A DNA stretch of 64,000 bases. Origin: CAILZL01 sp049840395. GTDB lineage: Bacteria; Pseudomonadota; Gammaproteobacteria; Steroidobacterales; Steroidobacteraceae. The notes below the pieces were generated by a model. That model was not told the origin of the DNA. It made no database searches and worked only from the letters and a program-made list of their open reading frames with translations. Shown in pieces: positions 8,891-15,752 of this stretch. The stretch is taken from contig JASGLD010000005.1 of the NCBI GenBank assembly GCA_049840395.1, positions 496,001 through 560,000 on the forward strand, in the 5' to 3' direction. Each line of letters starts with the position of its first letter. Position 1 is the stretch's first letter. The translations under genes were made by a program, and so were the position numbers.

Positions 8891-9727
8891 TTATGCGCCG
8901 GGTGGTCGCCCACCCATGCCTGGTCCACCAGGACCGCCACCCATACCGCCGCCGCCTGGGCCGCCGGGACCACGCATGCCATCTGCGGCGCCAGCGTTGG
9001 TGTCGGTCAAATCCAAGCCGATATCGAAAGTGGCAGCGAGACTGCCATCCTTCGCTTCCTTGGGATTCAACAGCAGTTGCGTGCCGCCGTTACGGAAGTG
9101 AATGTCGGTGTCGTTGGTGGTGTCGCGCTTGCGGTTCTGCACATACAACTTGCCGGCGTGAATCTTGTTGATCAGCGCCTCTTCGAAGTACAGCTGCGAA
9201 GTGAATTCATAGGCATTGCCATCGGTGCCCTTGGTGCGAATCTTGAAATGCAGATGCACGGTGCGTTCGGGATACCAACCGGGGAAGATGGTGGCGAACT
9301 GCGCCTTGCCCTGTGCGTTGGTGGTTTGGTAGCCACGCAGGAATTTCTTACCGACGGTATGAAAGCCCAGCGTCGCATCGTCGACCCCGGAGTAAATGCC
9401 CTGGGTATCGCATTGCCAGAAATCGACGATGGCATCTGCCAAAGGTTTGCAGCCGTTGTTCAATTGAAAGACATTGAAAGCCACTGACAGCGGCACGCCC
9501 GGCTTGATCGAGCCATCGGAAGGTTCACTGCGAATGTCGGAGCGATTCAACTGCTGATCGACAAAGTAGGGGCCAGCGGTCATCTCTGGCTTCACCACGC
9601 AGGTAGGCAGGCTGTCGGCGGCAAACAGATTGGAAGTGCCGGTTAGTGTCAGGCCCGTGCTGCCCAGCAATAACAATGCTTCACGCCGACTGAGAAGCCG
9701 GCCAATGGTTTCGTCATCGAGATGCAT
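8891..9727 (-). CDS. Exported intradiol dioxygenase-like protein with Gly/Pro/Met-rich tail
   Basis: 278-residue protein of the catechol intradiol dioxygenase fold. A signal region with SRREALLLLGSTGLTLTG (13-30) looks twin-arginine-like, so the protein is probably exported, as in a known secreted branch of the family. The non-haem Fe(III) ligands can be placed at Tyr112, Tyr152, His158 and His160 (GIYSG and GWYPERTVHLHF). After residue about 248 a tail of Gly, Pro and Met (GPGGPGGGGMGG-type) is unlike the family and may be disordered. The aromatic substrate is unknown. It could act with the nearby TonB receptor and FAD oxidase on plant-derived phenolics, which is inference. Confidence 0.82.
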   Translation of the reverse strand: MHLDDETIGRLLSRREALLLLGSTGLTLTGTSNLFAADSLPTCVVKPEMTAGPYFVDQQLNRSDIRSEPSDGSIKPGVPLSVAFNVFQLNNGCKPLADAIVDFWQCDTQGIYSGVDDATLGFHTVGKKFLRGYQTTNAQGKAQFATIFPGWYPERTVHLHFKIRTKGTDGNAYEFTSQLYFEEALINKIHAGKLYVQNRKRDTTNDTDIHFRNGGTQLLLNPKEAKDGSLAATFDIGLDLTDTNAGAADGMRGPGGPGGGGMGGGPGGPGMGGRPPGA

Positions 9728-9900
9728 GATTGCTCCGGGTCGCGTGCTTACGATGGCGCGGACTGTAGCGGATGCTTGTTGGTGGATGTGTCAGTTTTTA
9801 TCGAGAAACTTAAGCGTTATCCTTAATTCATTGAGTTATTGGTAGTAACAATTAAGGAACCATTAAAGAATCAAGTGTGCGTAGAGCTGCATCTGCCTCT

Positions 9901-10416
9901 TTAATTGCTTTGGTAGCTTTGCATCGACTCGGCTTTATTGATGCGTTGTTGATGTTGCTGATTGAGCGCAATCACTACCTGCTTGCCATTGGCCATGTTG
10001 GACTCTGCAATCTCAACCGCCTTGGTGAAGCGATGCTTGAGTTGGATGGTGTAGGAGCGACTGGCCCAGCTCCAGAAATCGTTGCTGAAGGTGGCCTCGT
10101 CCAGATCGCGCCATTTCACGCCGGCCACGCCACGCTTCCACGGCAGCACGCCGGAGAAAATCCATACGCCCGTATCGTCGTAGTACAGACGATAGCTGCG
10201 GATCAGCAGCACCTGATAACCGATGAAGACCAGACCGATTACCAGGATGAGTGACAGGATTTGCCAGTAACTCGGTTGCCAGTAGATGGCACCGATGCAC
10301 AGGACCAGCAACAGCAACAAGCGCACACTGATGCCGACATAGGCCGTCCAGGCCTTGCCGCACAGGTGCACGGCAGAAGGGGATACATGCCCGAGATTGT
10401 CTTGACTCTGATCCAT
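9901..10416 (-). CDS. Two-helix membrane protein with PH-like domain
   Basis: 171-residue protein of no assigned function. Two adjacent hydrophobic helices (about 29-48 and 51-70) form a membrane hairpin. The following part (YRLYYDDTGVWIFSGVLPWKRG onward) has the beta-rich pattern of bacterial PH-domain membrane proteins, where a strand pair reads D-G-V-W-I-x-x-G. The C-terminus is Gln-rich and hydrophilic. It is divergent from trmL with a short gap. I see no operon partner. Confidence 0.6.
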   Translation of the reverse strand: MDQSQDNLGHVSPSAVHLCGKAWTAYVGISVRLLLLLVLCIGAIYWQPSYWQILSLILVIGLVFIGYQVLLIRSYRLYYDDTGVWIFSGVLPWKRGVAGVKWRDLDEATFSNDFWSWASRSYTIQLKHRFTKAVEIAESNMANGKQVVIALNQQHQQRINKAESMQSYQSN

Positions 10417-10524
10417 ACAAAATATCCGGGTTGCAGTGGTACGCCTGGAGTTACCAGGATTCTACTGTAATGAAGCAGTGGCGGTTCAGTACAATTCCCG
10501 CACTTAACTTGCGATGATCTGCAC

Positions 10525-10989
10525 GTGTTTCATATCGTTCTATTCGAGCCGGAAATTCCGCCTAATACCGGCAATGTCATTCGCCTGAGCGCCAACTCGG
10601 GTTCGCGTCTGCACTTGATCGAGCCCTTGGGTTTCGATATCAGCGAAAAAAGTCTGCGCCGCGCCGGTCTGGATTATCACCAGCTGACACATATGCAGGT
10701 GTGGCCTTCATTGGATGCATGCTTCGATAGCATCAAGCCCAATCGTTGGTTTGCGCTGTCCACGCGCGGTCGACAGCGCTACGACCAGGTGCAATACCAG
10801 GCGGGCGATACCTTCGTATTCGGTCCTGAAACGCGCGGCTTGCCGCAGCCGCTGTTAGAGCAATGTCCGGAAGAATGTCGTTTACGCATTCCCATGTTGC
10901 CGGGCAACCGCAGTTTGAATCTGTCCAACTCAGTCGCCGTACTGGTGTATGAGGCCTGGCGACAGCATGGATTTTCGGCCGGCGCGTAA
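10525..10989 (+). CDS. trmL: tRNA (cytidine(34)-2'-O)-methyltransferase
   Basis: Small SPOUT methyltransferase (154 residues, usual size) that uses S-adenosylmethionine to methylate the wobble ribose in tRNA-Leu isoacceptors. Diagnostic pieces: FEPEIPPNTGNVIRL at 7-21, the trefoil-knot region with FGPETRGLP around 111-119, and NRSLNLSNSVAVLVYE near the C-terminus. It begins with GTG; the protein starts directly with the conserved first strand, so no upstream extension is needed. It stands alone between a membrane protein and a SnoaL-like gene. Confidence 0.92.
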   Translation: MFHIVLFEPEIPPNTGNVIRLSANSGSRLHLIEPLGFDISEKSLRRAGLDYHQLTHMQVWPSLDACFDSIKPNRWFALSTRGRQRYDQVQYQAGDTFVFGPETRGLPQPLLEQCPEECRLRIPMLPGNRSLNLSNSVAVLVYEAWRQHGFSAGA

Positions 10990-11133
10990 GTCAGACCAAC
11001 ACATCAAGCAACTTGCCTGTTACGCCAAGGGAACGTGGCCACGAAGAATATAGAGGGCTGCCTCCTGCAGAGGCTGGGCCTATACTCACTCTCGTTTGCT
11101 GTTATTGAGTCACTGTTTCTTAAGGGGGAACAA

Positions 11134-11763
11134 ATGAAAAAGTCAGTCATGCTGGCCGCATTGAGTATGAGCCCGTTAGCTGTGGCGCTGTTGGGTGTGA
11201 GCGGCACAGCTCATGCCGATCAGATTTCAATTGCTGAAGCCAAGGCCAAGTGTGCAGCAGTGGATGTCGGTCCACGCACCACCTATGGCGAAACCAAGGC
11301 CGAAGTCGCCGCCAAGAAAGTAGCCTTTCAATGGGCCTGCGGCGTGTTGGTGGAAGGCAAGGCCAAGGAAGCCTTTGAAAAATATGTCTCCAAGGATTTC
11401 TGCGATCACAGTCATATGGCCAATGCCGGCTTGAAGGAATGCTCCAACTACGACGAAGTGTTGAAGCAGTTCAGCGGCATGGCGGCGATGATGGCCAAGG
11501 GCGGCAAGATCGAGTTTCCAGTTGTCGCCACAGTGAATGGCGACATGGTGACTCAGTACGGCGAAGGCGTGGATATCTTCCGCGTCAAAGACGGCAAGAT
11601 CACCGATCACTGGGATGCTTCACCGCCCACCAATCGCAACATCACTGCACACGATCAAGAGTTCTCCGATCGCATGCAGAAGCAGATCGATACCGGCAAG
11701 CGTCAGGGCATTGGCATCGGTTCGGCATTGCCGGGTAGTGCGCCTGCACCGGCTGGGAAGTAG
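11134..11763 (+). CDS. Exported SnoaL/NTF2-like protein
   Basis: 209 residues. GGGGGA lies upstream of ATG 11134, and residues 1-28 form a signal peptide ending AHA-D. The mature part, from about 60, has the cone-shaped SnoaL-like pattern: a helix of AFQWACGVLVEGKAKEAF, then YVSKDFCDHSHM, and strands ending VDIFRVKDGKITDHWDAS. Related cytoplasmic proteins are annotated as polyketide cyclase-like, but there is no catalytic evidence here and an exported binding or lyase role is equally possible. The longer frame from 11035 is rejected because it would bury the signal peptide. A C-rich palindrome pair follows the stop codon. Confidence 0.72.
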   Translation: MKKSVMLAALSMSPLAVALLGVSGTAHADQISIAEAKAKCAAVDVGPRTTYGETKAEVAAKKVAFQWACGVLVEGKAKEAFEKYVSKDFCDHSHMANAGLKECSNYDEVLKQFSGMAAMMAKGGKIEFPVVATVNGDMVTQYGEGVDIFRVKDGKITDHWDASPPTNRNITAHDQEFSDRMQKQIDTGKRQGIGIGSALPGSAPAPAGK

Positions 11764-11780
11764 CCGCAACTTACAAGATG

Positions 11781-11988
11781 CCCCCACCCTGGCCCTCCCC
11801 CGTAAACGGGGGAGGGGAATTCATGCGAGGCAGGGCGATGATTCTCCGGCTGTTCTTGTGATGGTTTTAAGAGGGAGAGCTTCTGACCTCTTTCATCGTT
11901 TGCGGGAAGCGATAGGGATTCTTGATGTATTCGATGCCTGGCTTCCGATTCCCTCCCCTGCGAAGCGGGGAAGGGCCAGGGTGGGGGC
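11781..11988. repeat. Inverted pair of C-rich palindromic repeats (11781-11818 and 11951-11988)
   Basis: Same family as at 3371. The left copy reads CCCCCACCCTGGCCCTCCCC then GTAAAC and the complementary G-run; the right copy is its mirror with a TGCGAAGC loop and ends CCAGGGTGGGGG. They sit between the convergent SnoaL-like and gpsA genes. The 130 bp between the copies carries no gene I can support. Confidence 0.85.
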
Positions 11989-11999
11989 ATCAACAAGCC

Positions 12000-12998
12000 T
12001 CAACCCGCCTCAGCCTTGATCTCGCGACTCATCAATTCCTTCACAGCCGTCTGCGGCGAGATGCCCTCATGCAACATGCGGAACACCTGTCTGCAGATGG
12101 GCATGTCGACTTGATGATGCGTGGCCACATCCATGACGGCGCGTGATGCGGCATAGCCCTCAACCACCTGACCGATTTCTTGTTGAGCCTCTACGGCATT
12201 TTTACCTGCTGCAAAGGCCAAACCAAAACGACGATTACGCGATTGATTATCGGTACAGGTCAGTACCAGATCGCCCAGTCCGGCTAATCCCATGAAGGTT
12301 TCGCGCTGCGCACCCAGCGCCAGCCCTAAGCGTGTCATCTCCACCAGGCCACGAGTAATCAATGCGATGCGCGTGTTGGCGCCAAAGCCGAGTCCATCGG
12401 AAATAGCCGCGCCAATGGCGAGCACATTCTTGACTGCACCGCCCACTTCCACGCCCACCATGTCGGTGGAGGTATAGGCGCGAAAGTTATGACCGGAAAT
12501 GCTGCGCGCCAGGGCCATCGCAAAATCAGCATCGCTGGCGGCAACGGTCATCGCCGTAGGCAGACCGGCACCCACTTCACGTGCGAAGGTAGGGCCGGAC
12601 AGCACTGCTAACGGCATGGCTGTACCCAGTACTTCAGCGGCTACTTGATGCGGCAATTTGCCGCTGCTGAGTTCGAAGCCCTTGGTGGCCCAGGCCAAGC
12701 GCATGCCTGGCTGCATCAACGGTCGCAATTGCTCAAGCAAGCTACGAAAGGCATGACTGGGCGCGGAGACCAGCACTTCGCTGCAGCCCTGTAGAGCTGC
12801 AGCGAGATCCGCTTCAATCTGCAGGTTGTCCGGAAAAACGGCATCCGGCAGATAGCGCGCATTGCGTCGCGCACCCTGCATGTCGGCCAACTGTGCGCGG
12901 TCACGGCCCCATAAACGAGTGGGGCGACCGGTACGTGCGAATTGAATCGCCAGTGCCGTGCCCCACGAGCCTGCACCGACAACCGTGATCGGTGTCAT
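12000..12998 (-). CDS. gpsA: Glycerol-3-phosphate dehydrogenase [NAD(P)+]
   Basis: Reduces dihydroxyacetone phosphate to sn-glycerol-3-phosphate, the backbone for phospholipids. 332 residues, the standard length. The Rossmann fold starts at residue 3 with TVVGAGSWGTALA; the substrate lysine lies in GGAVKNVLAIGAA near 190, followed by GFGANTRIALITRG and GLAGLGDLVLTC. It is the last gene of a leftward group secB-gpsA with 12 bp separating it from secB, the order seen in many gammaproteobacteria (grxC-secB-gpsA). Confidence 0.97.
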   Translation of the reverse strand: MTPITVVGAGSWGTALAIQFARTGRPTRLWGRDRAQLADMQGARRNARYLPDAVFPDNLQIEADLAAALQGCSEVLVSAPSHAFRSLLEQLRPLMQPGMRLAWATKGFELSSGKLPHQVAAEVLGTAMPLAVLSGPTFAREVGAGLPTAMTVAASDADFAMALARSISGHNFRAYTSTDMVGVEVGGAVKNVLAIGAAISDGLGFGANTRIALITRGLVEMTRLGLALGAQRETFMGLAGLGDLVLTCTDNQSRNRRFGLAFAAGKNAVEAQQEIGQVVEGYAASRAVMDVATHHQVDMPICRQVFRMLHEGISPQTAVKELMSREIKAEAG

Positions 12999-13010
12999 TG
13001 GCGGTTGCTC

Positions 13011-13505
13011 TTAGTTAAGAGTGGCTTGATTCGCCGCTTCGCCGCCCTGCTGCTGTTGTGCGGCTTGATCGAACAATGCATCGAAGTTTACCGGCGGCAA
13101 CAGGAACGGCGGGAAGCCGCCTTTTACCAGCAGATCGGAAATGGTCTGACGTGCATAGGGCAGCAGGTAGTTAGGGCAGAACACGCCGAGAATGCGGCGC
13201 AATTCCGCCTCAGGGATGTTGCGTGCAGCAAAGGCACCGGCTTGTTGCGCTTCGCACAGCCAAACGGTCTTATCGCCCACCACCGATTGCACATTGATGT
13301 TCAGCACCACTTCGAACAACTCGGCGTTGAGCTGGTTGATGCTGGTGTTGAGATTCATGGTGACGCTGGGTGCGTCTGCGCCCTGCGGCATGCGCGGACC
13401 CATGGGCGACTCGAAGGACACGTCCTTCAAATACACCACCTGCGGCGCGAACTGCGGTGCATTAGGATCCTGGGCTCCATTTTCTGGATTGGTTGCTTCA
13501 GTCAT
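13011..13505 (-). CDS. secB: Protein-export chaperone SecB
   Basis: Tetrameric cytosolic chaperone that keeps preproteins unfolded and hands them to SecA. 164 residues, slightly longer than the usual 155 or so because of an N-terminal Asn/Pro/Gln-rich lead. The core signatures are VYLKDVSFESP, LNTSINQL, and FCPNYLLPYARQTISDLLVKGGFPPFLLPPVNF in pieces near 120-150. The C-terminus is Gln/Ala-rich. It lies between grxC and gpsA on the same strand. Confidence 0.96.
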   Translation of the reverse strand: MTEATNPENGAQDPNAPQFAPQVVYLKDVSFESPMGPRMPQGADAPSVTMNLNTSINQLNAELFEVVLNINVQSVVGDKTVWLCEAQQAGAFAARNIPEAELRRILGVFCPNYLLPYARQTISDLLVKGGFPPFLLPPVNFDALFDQAAQQQQGGEAANQATLN

Positions 13506-13572
13506 GTTGTTGCCTTAGAGATTTGTAGTAATTCCAAGCCGCAGCTTGAGGTTGGTAATGATTGCCCGGACT

Positions 13573-13854
13573 TCACTTCGCGGCGAGGCCGAGCAGCGGG
13601 TCCAGTTCGTGTTTGCGATCCAGCGCGGCCAGTTCGTCGTAGCCGCCGATGTGACGCTCACCGATGAAGATTTGCGGCACGGTGCGGCGCCCGCCGGAGC
13701 GCTTGAGCATGATGTCGCGCTGTTCCGGATCGGCATCAACTTTGATTTCGCTGATGCTCACCTGCTTGCGCGCAAACAGCTGTCGGGCGCGATCGCAGTA
13801 GCCGCAATATTGCGTGCTATACATGACAATTTCAGGCGTGTTCGTTTCGGTCAT
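13573..13854 (-). CDS. grxC: Glutaredoxin 3
   Basis: Dithiol glutaredoxin of 93 residues that reduces disulfides and glutathione-mixed disulfides in the cytosol. The active site is CGYC in YSTQYCGYCDRARQLF (Cys17 and Cys20); the cis-proline is in RRTVPQIFIGERHIGGYDELAALD, quoted as the canonical TVP and GGYD elements. It is the gene before secB on the same strand and 40 bp downstream of the rhodanese gene, as in related genomes. Confidence 0.95.
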   Translation of the reverse strand: MTETNTPEIVMYSTQYCGYCDRARQLFARKQVSISEIKVDADPEQRDIMLKRSGGRRTVPQIFIGERHIGGYDELAALDRKHELDPLLGLAAK

Positions 13855-13894
13855 CTCGGTCTCGGCTTGAATCGGTCTTGGTTTAAATAAGGGT

Positions 13895-14338
13895 TCAAGC
13901 CGGTTTGACCGCTTTGCCGGTCGGTTTGCTCAATGGCAAATTGTCGTTGCGCCAGCCGGCCAGACCGCCACTCAGAGCGAACACGCTGGTGTAACCTTGC
14001 GCACTGAGCAGCTTGACGGCCTGCGCAGCGCGCGGGCCGCTTTCGCAGACGACAATGACTGGCTTCTCACGGTACTTTTTGATGCTGTCGAGATTATCGG
14101 CCAGGGTTTCCAGGCTGATGTTGCGGGCGTTGACGATGTGACCGCCGGCGAACTCTTCCGCAGTGCGCACGTCCAGTACCAACGCGCCCTTGTTATGCAG
14201 GGCAATGGCTTCGTTGCTGCTGACACCGGCGTTCTGCGCGCGCAGACGCAGTTCGATCACCAGAGCAATGACAGCGGCAATGAAGGCGCCGCCGGCAAGG
14301 TAGGGATGATGGTTGAGGTATTCCAGAAAGCGAGCCAT
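13895..14338 (-). CDS. Membrane-anchored rhodanese-domain protein
   Basis: 147 residues from ATG 14338 (a longer in-frame start would overlap the divergent envC gene). One N-terminal transmembrane helix at about 12-32 anchors a single rhodanese domain. The active-site loop is VCESGPRA with Cys98 as the persulfide carrier. The domain has the standard VLDVRTAEEFAGGHI strand and a final LSGGLAGW. Homologues (YibN-like) sit upstream of grxC-secB in many gammaproteobacteria, which matches here. Sulfur transfer or membrane-linked redox function is likely; the true acceptor is unknown. Confidence 0.88.
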   Translation of the reverse strand: MARFLEYLNHHPYLAGGAFIAAVIALVIELRLRAQNAGVSSNEAIALHNKGALVLDVRTAEEFAGGHIVNARNISLETLADNLDSIKKYREKPVIVVCESGPRAAQAVKLLSAQGYTSVFALSGGLAGWRNDNLPLSKPTGKAVKPA

Positions 14339-14450
14339 GAATAGGGTGTCCAAGCAATCGAGGTTCGAACAAAGGGCGCGCAGTATATCAGCCGCTTCCG
14401 GGTCGCGACGTTTCCGCGCAGCCCGCGACTTGTTCATACGCGCAGGGGTC

Positions 14451-15608
14451 ATGCCCGTACTGAGCATATTGGTGGCGATATCGCTGACCACAATGGGCAT
14501 GGCGGCCTCCCGTGACACCACCAAGGCCAAGGAAACCGAGCTGAAGCAGGTGCGCGAGCGCATCGAATCCGTGCGCAAATCCATTCAGGCGGACGCCGAA
14601 CGTCGCGATTCGCTGGCCGGCGAGTTGAAACAGGCCGACGAGAATATCCAGCAGAGCCGCAGCGAACTGGCGGAGATTCGCGCACGACGTCAGTCGTCTG
14701 AGCAGCAGCTCAAGACCCTGCAAGCGGAGCAGACCACGGCGCAGGCCAAATTGCAGATGGAACGCGAGTCATTGGCTCGCGAGCTGCGGTTGTCCTACAT
14801 GAATGGCCGTAACGAGCAGTTGAAACTGCTTTTGAATCAACAAGACCCGGCGCAGCTGGGACGCATGTTGAGCTACTACGGCTACTTCGGTCGTGCTCGC
14901 GCCGAGCACATCAAGACCATCAATGAACAGTTGGCGCATCTGGAGCTATTGGCCAGTGAGATCAGTGCCGAGACTGACAAGCTGCGCGGCATCGAAGCGG
15001 AAAACGAACGCAGCGCCCGCAACTTGGCGCAGGCCCGGCAGCGTCGCGCCAGCACGCTGGCGCAAGTGGAGTCCAAGCTCAAAACCGGCAATCAACGGCT
15101 GGGCAAATTGCAATCGGACGCCCAGTCCTTGGAACGTTTGATCGATGAACTGCGCAAGGCCATGGAAAAGGCGGCGGCACAGGCGCAGAACAAATCCAGC
15201 AAACCCTCCGCTGCACCGACGGGTCGCGGTAGCTGGCCCTGGCCGGTGAAAGGTGAAGTGCTGGCGCGTTTTGGCCAGTTGCGTTCCGGCGGTCCCTTGA
15301 AATGGGAGGGGCTGATGATCGGCTCCAGTGCCGGAGCACAGGTGCGTGCGCCCGCGGCAGGTCGGGTGCTGTATGCCGATTGGTTACCCGGTCTGGGCTT
15401 GTTGATGGTGCTGGATCATGGCGGCGGCATCATGAGTCTGTACGGTCACAACGAGCAGCTGTACAAGAAGGTGGGCGAACAGGTGAGTGCCGGCGATCTG
15501 CTGGCCGCGGTGGGCGATTCCGGCATCAACGGTCGCGCCGGCCTGTATCTGGAAATCCGCAACGGTAAGCAGCCGGTCGATCCGCTCAATTGGTTGGGGA
15601 AACCCTAG
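14451..15608 (+). CDS. envC: EnvC-like murein hydrolase activator
   Basis: Periplasmic protein, about 385 residues from ATG 14451, with a signal sequence (VLSILVAISLTTMGMAA). A long coiled coil (about 25-240: KETELKQVRERIESVRK onward) leads to a C-terminal LytM domain. The first zinc ligands of active M23 peptidases (HxGxD) are replaced by KWEGLMIG, as in E. coli EnvC, so the domain probably does not cut peptidoglycan but activates cell-division amidases. HNEQ is kept where the second motif lies. An Ala/Pro/Ser linker precedes LytM. It is divergent from the rhodanese gene. An S41 protease gene often follows envC, but here a GGDEF/EAL gene follows. Confidence 0.88.
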   Translation: MPVLSILVAISLTTMGMAASRDTTKAKETELKQVRERIESVRKSIQADAERRDSLAGELKQADENIQQSRSELAEIRARRQSSEQQLKTLQAEQTTAQAKLQMERESLARELRLSYMNGRNEQLKLLLNQQDPAQLGRMLSYYGYFGRARAEHIKTINEQLAHLELLASEISAETDKLRGIEAENERSARNLAQARQRRASTLAQVESKLKTGNQRLGKLQSDAQSLERLIDELRKAMEKAAAQAQNKSSKPSAAPTGRGSWPWPVKGEVLARFGQLRSGGPLKWEGLMIGSSAGAQVRAPAAGRVLYADWLPGLGLLMVLDHGGGIMSLYGHNEQLYKKVGEQVSAGDLLAAVGDSGINGRAGLYLEIRNGKQPVDPLNWLGKP

Positions 15609-15752
15609 GCGGCTGGGTAAGCCCTAGGTCCTTCTCTCAATCTGAAGATGGCCCGCACGGGTCGATGCCGAACTGGTAACCGGTTCAAAGTTTGTAGCGA
15701 GCGGGTCTTGCAGTATCGGCCCAGCAACCTATGCAGGCTGTCCGCTACTACG

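Noticed and set aside
11615..12019. Rightward frame across the C-rich repeat pair near gpsA
   Set aside because: It overlaps the SnoaL-like gene in another frame and its protein is translated palindrome (GRARVGAS-like), not a real gene.
13895..14584. Longer start for the rhodanese protein
   Set aside because: The extension overlaps the divergent envC gene and has no membrane-anchor logic; the ATG at 14338 precedes the transmembrane helix directly.
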